Shown here piece by piece: positions 30,720 to 38,677 of a stretch of DNA of 64,000 nucleotides. Position 1 is the stretch's first letter; the number at the start of each line of letters is the position of its first letter. Origin of the DNA: Kitasatospora aureofaciens (GTDB lineage Bacteria; Actinomycetota; Actinomycetes; Streptomycetales; Streptomycetaceae); the NCBI GenBank assembly GCA_000720845.1, contig JODU01000001.1, positions 248,001 to 312,000 on the forward strand. The letters are read 5' to 3'. Under the pieces are notes generated by a model. That model was not told the origin of the DNA. It ran no database searches and was given only the letters and a program-made list of their open reading frames with translations. The position numbers and the translations under genes are program-made.

Positions 30720-32390
30720 GTGACCGTACGCAGCACCGCCAGCACCCCCGATCTGTCGTCCAAGGACCCCAACTGGTGGCGGCAGGCCGTCATCTACCAG
30801 GTCTATCCCCGCAGCTTCGCCGACGCCGACGGCGACGGGCTCGGAGACCTGCGCGGCGTCACCCAGCGCCTGACCCACCTGGCCGCCCTCGGCGTCGACG
30901 CCCTCTGGCTCAGCCCCTTCTACCCCTCCGAACTCGCCGACGGCGGCTACGACGTCGACGACTACCGCGACGTCGACCCGCGCCTGGGCACCCTGGACGA
31001 CTTCGACGCGATGGCCGCCGAGGCCCACCGGCTGGGCCTGAAGGTGATCGTCGACCTGGTTCCCAACCACACCTCGCACCGCCACGCCTGGTTCCGGGAG
31101 GCGCTGGCCGCCGGTCCCGGATCGGCCGCCCGCGACCGGTACGTCTTCCGTGACGGCCGCGGCGCGCACGGTGAACTCCCGCCCACCGACTGGCAGTCCG
31201 TCTTCGGCGGCAGCGCCTGGCAGCGGGTGCCCGACGGTCAGTGGTACCTGCACCTCTTCGCACCCCAGCAGCCCGACCTGAACTGGGAGAACGAGCAGGT
31301 CCGCGCCGACTTCCGCACCACGCTGAGGTTCTGGTGCGACCGGGGTGTCGACGGCTTCCGCGTCGACGTCGCGCACGCGCTGGTCAAGGACCTGTCCGAG
31401 CCGCTGCGCGACCTCGGCGCCCCCGAACTGAGTGGCGAGGCGGCCCTTTCCCGGTTCGCGCCGGGCACCCATCCCTTCTACGACCGCGACGAAGTCCACG
31501 AGGTCTACCGCGACTGGCGCAAGATCCTCGACGCCTACACCCCGCCCCGCACGGCCGTCGCCGAGGCCTGGGTCCCGGGCCCCCGGCGCGTGCTGTACGC
31601 CCGCCCGGACGAACTCGGCCAGGCCTTCAACTTCGAGTACCTCCAGACCGGCTGGGACGCGGCCGAGCTGCGCGAGGTCATCACCGGCTCGCTGGCCGAC
31701 GCCCGTGCCGCCGGCGCCTCGGCGACCTGGGTGCTGTCCAACCACGACGTCGTCCGGCACGCCACCCGCCTGGTGCTGCCGCCGGACACCGACACCGACG
31801 CCTGGCTGCTGTCCGGCGGCCACGCGCCCGCCGTCGACCCGGCGGCCGGGCTGCGCCGGGCCCGCGCGGCGACGCTGCTGATGCTGGCGCTGCCCGGCTC
31901 GGCCTACCTCTACCAGGGCGAGGAGCTGGGACTGCCCGAGGTGGCCGACCTGCCCACCGAGGTCCTCCAGGACCCGATCTGGGAGCAGACCGGCCACGTC
32001 CGCAAGGGCCGCGACGGCTGCCGGGTGCCGCTGCCCTGGACGACGGAGGGGCCCTCGTACGGCTTCGGCGCGGGCGGGGCGTGGCTGCCGCAGCCGCCGG
32101 GCTTCGCGGAGTACGCCGTCCAGGCCCAGGACGGGGTGGCGGGCTCGACGCTGGAGCTGTACCGCACGGCCCTGCGCCTGCGCCGCAAGCTGCTCCACGG
32201 CGAGTCGCTGACCTGGTCGGACGACGTGCCGGCGGGGGTGCTGCGGTTCGACCGCTCGGACGGCTGGCGGTGCGTCACCAACCTCTCCGGCACCGCGGTC
32301 GACCTGCCGGCCGGTGAGGTGCTGCTGAGCAGCGCGCCGCTGGAGGACGGCCGGCTGGGCCCGGACACGACGGTGTGGCTGGGTCTGTAG
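30720..32390 (+). CDS. Alpha-glucosidase, GH13 (oligo-1,6-/alpha-1,4-glucosidase type)
   Basis: The 556-residue protein covers a (beta/alpha)8 barrel from WWRQAVIYQVYPRSFAD (about 19-35). Conserved region I is DLVPNHTS, region II DGFRVDVAH with the nucleophile Asp ~215, region III VAEAW with the acid/base Glu ~282, and region IV SNHDVVRH with Asp ~342. A C-terminal beta domain completes it. No signal peptide is present, so it hydrolyses imported maltose- or isomaltose-type oligosaccharides in the cytosol. The GTG has GAAGGAGG upstream. No ABC sugar importer adjoins it, unlike typical maltose clusters. Confidence 0.94.
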   Translation: MTVRSTASTPDLSSKDPNWWRQAVIYQVYPRSFADADGDGLGDLRGVTQRLTHLAALGVDALWLSPFYPSELADGGYDVDDYRDVDPRLGTLDDFDAMAAEAHRLGLKVIVDLVPNHTSHRHAWFREALAAGPGSAARDRYVFRDGRGAHGELPPTDWQSVFGGSAWQRVPDGQWYLHLFAPQQPDLNWENEQVRADFRTTLRFWCDRGVDGFRVDVAHALVKDLSEPLRDLGAPELSGEAALSRFAPGTHPFYDRDEVHEVYRDWRKILDAYTPPRTAVAEAWVPGPRRVLYARPDELGQAFNFEYLQTGWDAAELREVITGSLADARAAGASATWVLSNHDVVRHATRLVLPPDTDTDAWLLSGGHAPAVDPAAGLRRARAATLLMLALPGSAYLYQGEELGLPEVADLPTEVLQDPIWEQTGHVRKGRDGCRVPLPWTTEGPSYGFGAGGAWLPQPPGFAEYAVQAQDGVAGSTLELYRTALRLRRKLLHGESLTWSDDVPAGVLRFDRSDGWRCVTNLSGTAVDLPAGEVLLSSAPLEDGRLGPDTTVWLGL

Positions 32391-32524
32391 CCGGACTGCC
32401 CGCGGCCGCCGGCGCTCTCACCCGGACGGCCGCGCACGCTGGTGGCGGGACGGGGACGGTGGTGCCGTGGAGGGGTGACCGATCCTGAACGGCGCCGGTC
32501 GCACCGGCCCTCCAGGAGGCACCG

Positions 32525-33377
32525 ATGCAGCACGCCCCCGCCGCCCGTCCGTCACCCGTCCCCGCCGCCCGTCCGTCGTCGGCCCCGGCCGCCCGCGCGT
32601 TGACCGGCGCCGCGCTCGCGGCGGTGCTGGCGCTGACGGCGACCGCCTGTGCCGCCGGCGGGCGGGAGGCGGACCGGCCCGGTGCCGCCGACCACGCGGT
32701 CTCCGGCCGCGCTGCCGTCCCCCGGCCTGCCGCCGGTGCTCACCCGGGGGCAGGCGCGGGCGGCCCTGGTCACGGCGGCCGGCCTGGGGGAGGCGTGGGA
32801 GCCGACGCGGGGCGCCGCGACCTGGCGCGACGAACTGCTCAAGGCCACCGCCGACCGGTCCGACTGCCGACGCCTGCTGGACGTCCTCTACACCGAGGAC
32901 CTCTTCGGCGCGGACGCCGCCACCGCGCCCCGGGCCACGGCCGCCCTGGACGACACGGAGGGCGGGGCCCAGCTGCACTACCGGGTCACCTCGTACCGCG
33001 CCGCCGACCTGGACCGGACGCTGGCCTGGCTCGGGACACTGCCGGACACGTGCGGGCGCTTCGAGGCGCGGGCCGCCCGCGGCGCCGTCCGGGACGTCCG
33101 GGTCACCGCCCTGACCCTGCCGGAGTCGGGGGACGCCCGCCGGGGCCTGCGGGTGACGGTGGGCGGCGCGGCGTCGGACGACGGGACGGACCCCGGGACG
33201 GACACCCGGGGCGGGGTCCTCACCGTGGACCTCGCCGCCGTCCGCGTCGGCGACGACGCGCTCAGCCTCACCAACGGCACCCTCGGCCAACCGGCCGACG
33301 ACGCCACCCGCACGTCCGTCGAGGCCGGCACCGGGCGGCTGACGGAGGCCCGGCGACAGGGCCGGGCCCAGGTGTAG
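32525..33377 (+). pseudogene. Frameshifted lipoprotein gene
   Basis: The ATG at 32525 has an excellent AGGAGG site and encodes a lipoprotein signal peptide (RALTGAALAAVLALTATAC, Cys ~40). This frame turns to low-complexity after about residue 62. The coding character continues in the +1 frame from roughly 32700 (SPGLPPVLTRGQARAALVTAAGLGEAWEPT...) to the TAG at 33375. The second frame has only a GTG at 32649 without a ribosome site. A one-base insertion or two-base deletion between ~32690 and ~32730, or a sequencing error, would explain this. The mature domain (~210 residues) has two regularly placed Cys (DRSDC, PDTC) and no recognised family. Confidence 0.65.
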
Positions 33378-33405
33378 CGCCACGTCGGGGCGCTCGCGGG
33401 CGGGG

Positions 33406-34755
33406 CTACAGCGGCGGCTGTGCGGGCGCCGGGCCCAGGGTGGTCGTGCCGGGCGCGGTGCGGTGCCCGAGGCCGGTGCGGTACGCGTCCAGGGCCGCCT
33501 CCACGCGGCCGGTGCGGCGCAGCAGGTCGCCGAGGAGCCGGCACAGGTCGGCCAGGTCACCGGCCGCGCCGGCCCGCTCCAGCAGGCTCAGCGCACGGAC
33601 GTAGTGCTCCTCCGCGGCCTCGGTGTCCCGGGCGTCCTCGGCGATGATGCCGAGCAGCCGGTGGGCACCCGCGGCGTGCACGGCGCCGCGCTCGGAGGAG
33701 AGGTCGTCGAGGACACCGTGCAGCAGGTCCGCGGCCTCCTCCGACTTGCCGCGCCGGTGCAGTACGTCGGCCAGTTCGACGGCGACCTGGCTGCTGTAGA
33801 GGGCGGCGCGGTTGGCCGACAGCATGCCGAGCGCCTCGCGCATCTCTTCCTCCGCGCGCGGGAGTTCGCCGTTCTGGGCACAGACGTAGCCGCGCATCCA
33901 GTGGCAGTTGGCCAGCTCGGTGCGCAGTTGCAGCGTGCGGTACAGCTCGGCCGCCTTGGCCAGCGAGGCGTCGGCGTCGGCGAGGCGGCCCTCGGCGAGC
34001 AGGGTGCGGGCGACGGAGCGGTGCATGCGGGCCACCAGGGCGGGGTCGCCGGCGCTGGGGGCGAGGGAGAGGGCGAGTTCGGCGGCCTGGGCGGCGCGCG
34101 CGTGGGCGCCCATGTCCATGTACGGGCCGATCGCGCTGGCGTAGAGCAGCAGCAGCGCGTCGGGGTCGTGCAGACCGCCGCGGTTCAGCTCGTCGAGGGT
34201 GGACTCCAGCAGGTAGACGGCGTACCGCAGTTCACCGGCGAGGTAGTGGGCCAGCGCCCGTCCGCGCAGCGCCGGGACGCGCGCGGGCAACGGGGCACCG
34301 GCGTCCACGAGGCACTGCTCGGCCCGTTCGAAGTACTGGCGTCCGGCGGCCAGTTCGCCGGTCTCCACGGCGCACTCCCCGAGTCCGAGCAGCGCGGCGG
34401 CCCGCTCCTCGGCCAGCTGGTACGCCTCGGCCTCGGCGAGCAGCGCGGCGTACTGGCCGGCCGCCTGCTCGGCGCCCTCGGTGGCGAGGGCGCGCTGCGC
34501 CTCGGTGAGCCTCAGGCGCAGGTCGGTGGCGAGGTGGGCGGGGCGTCCGGTGGCCAGCTCCTCGTAGCCGACGCCGAGCCGGTCGGCGAGGTGCCGCAGC
34601 GCCTCGTCGGAGGGGCGGACGCGGCCGGCCTCCAGGGTGGAGATGTAGGCGGGTGTGTACGCCGGTTCCGCGAGCTGTCGCTGGGTCATCCCGCGCTCGG
34701 CGCGCAGCCGTTGCACCCGGCGTCCGATGGCGTTTCGGTCGTCACGGTCCCCCAC
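33406..34755 (-). CDS. HTH (XRE) regulator with TPR domain
   Basis: The 449-residue protein has an XRE HTH at about 8-65 (RVQRLRAERGMTQRQLAE and YISTLEAGRVRPSDEALRHLADRLG). A ~370-residue superhelix of TPR-like repeats follows, with pairs such as GLGECAVETGELAAGRQYFERAE and MRGYVCAQNGELPRAEEEMREAL. The GTG at 34755 is used because GGGGAG lies 7 nt upstream; the TTG two codons earlier is too close. This HTH-TPR layout is that of RRNPP peptide-sensing regulators and of Streptomyces TPR regulators. It is divergent from a 60-residue secreted peptide gene and has a palindrome at its promoter. Confidence 0.9.
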   Translation of the reverse strand: MGDRDDRNAIGRRVQRLRAERGMTQRQLAEPAYTPAYISTLEAGRVRPSDEALRHLADRLGVGYEELATGRPAHLATDLRLRLTEAQRALATEGAEQAAGQYAALLAEAEAYQLAEERAAALLGLGECAVETGELAAGRQYFERAEQCLVDAGAPLPARVPALRGRALAHYLAGELRYAVYLLESTLDELNRGGLHDPDALLLLYASAIGPYMDMGAHARAAQAAELALSLAPSAGDPALVARMHRSVARTLLAEGRLADADASLAKAAELYRTLQLRTELANCHWMRGYVCAQNGELPRAEEEMREALGMLSANRAALYSSQVAVELADVLHRRGKSEEAADLLHGVLDDLSSERGAVHAAGAHRLLGIIAEDARDTEAAEEHYVRALSLLERAGAAGDLADLCRLLGDLLRRTGRVEAALDAYRTGLGHRTAPGTTTLGPAPAQPPL

Positions 34756-34815
34756 TGCCAACTCCCCATGAGGCTCTTGCCGTTCGGCTCGGACGGCTCT
34801 AGGTTAAACGGTGTA

Positions 34816-34841
34816 TTAAGCGCGCTTAACCGCGCTTGACA
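34816..34841. promoter_or_regulatory. Palindrome and -35-like box between the TPR regulator and the peptide gene
   Basis: TTAAGCGCGCTTAA (34816-34829) is a perfect 14-bp palindrome in an unusually A+T-rich spot. CGCGCTTAAC is directly repeated as CGCGCTTGAC (34821-34840), running into TTGACA (34836-34841), a consensus -35 for the peptide gene. Binding here would control both divergent genes. Confidence 0.6.
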
Positions 34842-34867
34842 CAATCCCTCATCCCCCAGAGGACACC

Positions 34868-35050
34868 GTGCCCGTACGCTCCCGCACCGCCGAACGTTAC
34901 GCCAGAGCCCTCGCCGCGGCCCTCGTCGCCGTGGCCTGCCTGCTGCTGGCCGGGAACGCGGGCCCGACGGCCGCGGCCGGCTCCCCCGCCCCCGCACCGG
35001 CCGACGAGAGCGCCCCGAACCTGGGCGGACCGGCCTCGGTGGACCGCTGA
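34868..35050 (+). CDS. Small secreted peptide precursor
   Basis: The 60-residue ORF starts with GTG after AGAGGAC. It has a classic Sec signal: basic N-region with several Arg, hydrophobic core ALAAALVAVACLLLAG, and likely cleavage after PTAAA. A mature peptide of ~24 residues rich in Pro, Ala, Gly and Ser ends in SVDR. Codon bias is typical of the genome and the gene has its own promoter region. Position and size recall the propeptides that accompany RRNPP regulators. Other options are a remnant secreted protein or a surface peptide. Confidence 0.65.
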   Translation: MPVRSRTAERYARALAAALVAVACLLLAGNAGPTAAAGSPAPAPADESAPNLGGPASVDR

Positions 35051-35193
35051 GGGGCCGTGAAGGCGCCACCGAGGGCGACGGACACTGCCCCGACGGCCAC
35101 GGATCGTGCCCCTTGCCCACTCCTCTCCCCGGTCGCACCCCGAAAGACAGACAGGTCGGGCCCTGACGGGATGCGGTGCGGAGAGGAACGGAC

Positions 35194-36054
35194 GTGCACC
35201 ACCGGGACGAAGAACGGGAGTCGGCCGCCGCACCACGGCGAACCGTCCGCCACCCCGACCAGGACCCGGGAGCGGCTCGGCCGCTCGTGACCTCCCACGG
35301 CCTGCAGATCGCCACCGACCGCCCGGCGGCCTGGATCGTGTGCCAATACAAGGTGAGCGCCGGTGTCGCCGCTCCCGACCACTTCTGGATCGAGCTGCCC
35401 GATCCGAACACCGGCGCGCGTGTGGTGGTCCAGGCCGCGGACATCCCGTACGTCGAGGCGGGCGGCCCGCAACCGCGCCGGCACGAGAAGGACAGCGTGA
35501 AGGAACGGCAGAGCGAGCACGAGGAACACCGGAAGATCGAGGTACCGGTCGCCGCGCTCAAGGGCCGGCACACCCGGATCATCGACGGCATCCTGGAGAC
35601 GGGCCGCCGCACCCGGCCAGGGCCGGCCCCGCTCAGGTCCGCCCCGCTCAGCCCTGCGTCTGCAAGCGGCTCAGTTCGCGCTGGACGTGGTCCAGGGCAC
35701 CCTCGCGGCGCCCCGGTACGCGGCCGCGCAACGCGGCGAGGGCCGCGCCCAGTTCGCGGGCCCGGCCGGCGTCGCGGATCAGCCCCCACTGGTGGTGGGC
35801 CCGGTCGACGGCCGCCTCCACGGCGGGCGCCTGCGGGGGCTGCCCGGCGCCGAGCCGTGCCTCGGCCACCGTCAGCCAGGTCCGGCAGCTGCGCACCGGG
35901 TCCCCCGCGAACATCGCCAGGTCGGCCCGGACCTCGGTCCAGTGCAGCGCGTCCTCGGAGGCGGGCCCGTGTGCGTGGGCCGCGGCCCGCTCGTGCCGGG
36001 CGGCGAGCGCGTCGGCGTCACCGTGCCGCCCGGACCGCACGGCCGCGGCGATGA
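35194..36054 (+). CDS. Hypothetical ORF, N-terminal part coding-like, 3' part antisense to next gene
   Basis: The GTG at 35194 follows a good GGAGAGGAA site. Residues ~1-150 look like a real soluble protein (AAWIVCQYKV, DHFWIELPDP, VVVQAADIPYVEAGG, charged helix KDSVKERQSEHEEHRKIEVPVAALKGRHTRIIDGILETG). After about 35640 the frame has no stop until 36054 and reads as Arg/Pro-rich shadow of the minus-strand gene. The natural stop may have been lost by a small indel, or the two genes really overlap tail to tail by ~400 bp. No family was recognised. Confidence 0.4.
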   Translation: MHHRDEERESAAAPRRTVRHPDQDPGAARPLVTSHGLQIATDRPAAWIVCQYKVSAGVAAPDHFWIELPDPNTGARVVVQAADIPYVEAGGPQPRRHEKDSVKERQSEHEEHRKIEVPVAALKGRHTRIIDGILETGRRTRPGPAPLRSAPLSPASASGSVRAGRGPGHPRGAPVRGRATRRGPRPVRGPGRRRGSAPTGGGPGRRPPPRRAPAGAARRRAVPRPPSARSGSCAPGPPRTSPGRPGPRSSAARPRRRARVRGPRPARAGRRARRRHRAARTARPRR

Positions 36055-36727
36055 CGGCGTGCGGATCGCCCGCCACCGGCCCCGGCGCCGTCAACACCAG
36101 GTCGGCGCCGGCCACCGCGCCACTGCCCGCGGCGTCGGCCGCGGCCCGGGCCAGCGCCTGCTGGTGCAGCTCGTCCGCCGGTGGCCGGTGCCCGCTGCGC
36201 AGGATCGTCGCGACACCCCGCATGTACGAGGGGGCGGCCACCGTGCGCCGCGCGGGCGGCGGCGCGACGCGTCCGTAAACGGCGTTGTTGCGCCCGGAGT
36301 CCAGCGGGCTGGTCCGCAGCCACTGCCAGGTCTCGTGGTCGGCGTGCAGATCGAGCAGCAGCGTCGTGGCACCGCTCGGCCGCAGCCGCAGCTCCTCGCG
36401 GATCCAGTGCCAGGGCAGCGCGGTGTAGCGGACGGTCGACGGCGTGGTGCGGGCCAGCGCCAGGTGCGGCAGGCGCTGGCGCCGGTCCAGCTGGAGCTGC
36501 CCGGCGACGTAGACCGTGAGGGGCCCGGGGGCCGCCGCCGCGGCCCGCAGCCGGGTGAGGACCGCCTGTGGCTCCAGCGGGTCGGCGAGTTCCACGACGT
36601 TCGCCGTGTCCGTGCCGGAGAGCACGGCGGGCGGCACCGCCGCGAGCACGGGGAGCACGGAGGCGGCGTCCACCAGGCACCCACGGCCCACGGGCGACGC
36701 CGCGAGCAGCAGCACGGTTCCGGGCAT
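35648..36727 (-). CDS. Hypothetical protein with caspase-fold-like N-terminus and helical C-terminus
   Basis: The 359-residue cytosolic protein starts MPGTVLLLAASPVGRGC. The N-terminal ~150 residues show alternating strands and helices with LTVYVAGQLQLDRRQRLPHLAL and TTLLLDLHADHETW. These sit where caspase-like (CHAT/TCAD) domains have the catalytic His (xYxAGHG) and Cys (DCCHS). Both catalytic residues are absent, so if related it would be a dead version. The C-terminal ~200 residues are helical and TPR-like (ALARAAADAAGSG, RSCRTWLTVAEARLGAG). It lies close to the HTH-TPR/peptide pair. The relation to caspases is tentative. Confidence 0.65.
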   Translation of the reverse strand: MPGTVLLLAASPVGRGCLVDAASVLPVLAAVPPAVLSGTDTANVVELADPLEPQAVLTRLRAAAAAPGPLTVYVAGQLQLDRRQRLPHLALARTTPSTVRYTALPWHWIREELRLRPSGATTLLLDLHADHETWQWLRTSPLDSGRNNAVYGRVAPPPARRTVAAPSYMRGVATILRSGHRPPADELHQQALARAAADAAGSGAVAGADLVLTAPGPVAGDPHAVIAAAVRSGRHGDADALAARHERAAAHAHGPASEDALHWTEVRADLAMFAGDPVRSCRTWLTVAEARLGAGQPPQAPAVEAAVDRAHHQWGLIRDAGRARELGAALAALRGRVPGRREGALDHVQRELSRLQTQG

Positions 36728-36791
36728 GTCCCCTCCCCCTGTCGATCACGTACGCCAGCACCGTAACCGCTGCGGCCGCGAAGCGGAGCAC

Positions 36792-38027
36792 TCAGCCGGC
36801 CGGAGTCCGCCGTACCGCGAAGACCGTGGTGTCGTCGGCCACCCGCCCCCGGCAGTGCCGCAGCGTGCCGTCCCGTACCAGGGACACCAGCCGCGCGGGC
36901 ACGGCGCTGCGCGGGTCGACGGCGAGGGCCGGGGCGATGTCGTCGGCCGGCCGGTAGAAGACCCCGGCCGGGTCGCGGGCCTCGGTCACCCCGTCGGTGA
37001 CCAGCAGCAGCGTCTCGTCGGCGGCCAGCCGCAGCCGGTGCACCGGCGGCGTCCCGGACCGGCCGGGCGCCAGTTCGGCCATGCCCAGCGGCAGCCCGCC
37101 CACGACCGGCAGTACGCGCACCCCGCGGGGACCGACCGCCATCGGGGGTTCGTGGCCGAAGACGACGGCGTCCACCGCGTCCGGCAGGCCGGGCGGGAAA
37201 CCGATCAGCACAGCGGTGGCGAACCGGTCGCCGTCGGACCGGCCGAGGGCGGCGGTGTGCGAGCGGTGGCGCACCATGCGGATCTCCAGGCGCTCGGCGA
37301 CCGTCGTGAGGTCCGCTTCGTGATAGGCGGCCTCGCGGAAGGTGCCGAGCAGCGCGGCGGCCGTCTCGACCGCGCCGAGGCCCTTGCCCTGCACGTCGCC
37401 GACGAGGACCCGGGTGCCGTGCGGTCCGGGCTGGATGTCGTAGAAGTCGCCGCCGACGCGGGCCTCGCTGTCCGCGGAGAGGTAGACGGCGGCGTGGTCG
37501 AGGCCGCCGAAGCCCACCGGGAGCGGACGCAGCACCGTGCGGCGCGTGGTGTCGGCGATGTCCCGCATGTGCAGCATCCGCCGCTCGCCGCCGACCCGGA
37601 ACGCGGCGGCCACCACGGCGATGGCACCGCCGAGGACGACGAGGACCAGACCCGGCAGCCCGGTCTCGTCACGGTGCTGCCAGACGGTGTCGGCGCAGAC
37701 GTAGACGCCGACCGCGAGCAGGGCGAAGACGGCCGTCCCGCGCACCCCGCAGATCGCGGCGGCGACCCCAGGCACCAGCACGGTCCAGGAGATGATCTCG
37801 AAGGCTCCGGTGGTGATGTCGCCCGCGGTGATGCCGATGAGCAGCAGCAGCGGGAACACCCAGGCCACCGTGCGGCCGCGCACGCTGAGCAGTTCGTGCC
37901 GGGACACGGCGTCCCCCCGGCCGGCGGCGTGCACGAGCCGCCCGAGCGGCCGCCACCGGGCGCGCACCGGGCTGCGGACACGACCCCTCACGGGCCCCAG
38001 CGAAACACGCGCCCGACCCGCCCGCAT
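36792..38027 (-). CDS. Membrane SpoIIE-type protein phosphatase (PPM/PP2C)
   Basis: The 411-residue protein has three to four transmembrane helices at about 52-70, 73-90, 95-112 and 122-142. A SpoIIE/RsbU phosphatase domain follows, with GGDFYDIQP, VLVGDVQGKGLGAVETAA, VFGHEPP and LLLVTDGVTEARD providing metal-binding Asp/Gly positions. Such enzymes dephosphorylate anti-anti-sigma factors. No sensory PAS or GAF domain is present. The ATG at 38027 is listed; a GTG at 37907 (after GGGGGGA) would drop a basic 40-residue lead and is a serious alternative. No sigma or anti-sigma gene adjoins it. Confidence 0.9.
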   Translation of the reverse strand: MRAGRARVSLGPVRGRVRSPVRARWRPLGRLVHAAGRGDAVSRHELLSVRGRTVAWVFPLLLLIGITAGDITTGAFEIISWTVLVPGVAAAICGVRGTAVFALLAVGVYVCADTVWQHRDETGLPGLVLVVLGGAIAVVAAAFRVGGERRMLHMRDIADTTRRTVLRPLPVGFGGLDHAAVYLSADSEARVGGDFYDIQPGPHGTRVLVGDVQGKGLGAVETAAALLGTFREAAYHEADLTTVAERLEIRMVRHRSHTAALGRSDGDRFATAVLIGFPPGLPDAVDAVVFGHEPPMAVGPRGVRVLPVVGGLPLGMAELAPGRSGTPPVHRLRLAADETLLLVTDGVTEARDPAGVFYRPADDIAPALAVDPRSAVPARLVSLVRDGTLRHCRGRVADDTTVFAVRRTPAG

Positions 38028-38104
38028 CCCGACTTGCCGGCCGGCGGACCCAGGTGTGCCCTGGTAGACGGGGGCAGAGGGGGCGAGGCGAGAGGAGTGC
38101 TCTC

Positions 38105-38605
38105 ATGGCTCACGCGGTACCCACACGGGGAAGGTCCGGCGGCGCCCGCGGCACCGGCACGGGAAGGGACGCGCCCGGACACGCGCCCGCCGTCTTCGGC
38201 GAGCGGACCCACCTGCTGGCGAAGTGGGCGATGCCCCTCGCGATCGGCCTGGTCTACGGCTACTGGGCCGCGTCCATCCGCCGCCACGGCGGCCCCATCA
38301 CCGGCTGGAACCTGCTGTTCGGCTTCATGACAGTGCTCGCGTTCGCCCTCCTCTGGTACGTGGTCCGCGCCGTGGCCGACCGGCTGCCGCGCGAGGGCCA
38401 CGCGGTGCTGTGGGGGGCGTTCGCGGGCAGCGCGCTGGGGTTCCTGTACTCGGGCAGCGGCGTGGCCATGTTCACCTGCGTCCTGGTGTCCCTGCTGCTC
38501 GCGGCGGCGGTGACGGCCGGGCTGTACTACCACTACGCCACCCACCAGGACGCCGAGGAGGCGCGGGCGGCCAGGCACCGCACCCTCACCCGCACGACCA
38601 CCTGA
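38105..38605 (+). CDS. Small integral membrane protein
   Basis: The 166-residue protein has a Gly/Arg-rich cytosolic N-terminus (~35 residues) and four hydrophobic helices (about 41-58, 69-88, 99-115 and 119-139), with a basic C-terminal tail RAARHRTLTRTTT. There is no recognised domain. It is divergent from the SpoIIE phosphatase and followed by another membrane protein gene 72 bp away on the same strand. Confidence 0.75.
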   Translation: MAHAVPTRGRSGGARGTGTGRDAPGHAPAVFGERTHLLAKWAMPLAIGLVYGYWAASIRRHGGPITGWNLLFGFMTVLAFALLWYVVRAVADRLPREGHAVLWGAFAGSALGFLYSGSGVAMFTCVLVSLLLAAAVTAGLYYHYATHQDAEEARAARHRTLTRTTT

Positions 38606-38677
38606 CCGGCTCGTCCCCGGGGGCCATATGCAGTCACGCCGGTCGCCCGGCCGGGGCGCGGGGGTTTGCCTGGAAGG

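Noticed and set aside
36275..36290. TTA (bldA) codon in the minus-strand gene
   Set aside because: The TTA letters are out of frame (GTT TAC); no in-frame TTA codon was confirmed in the genes I checked.
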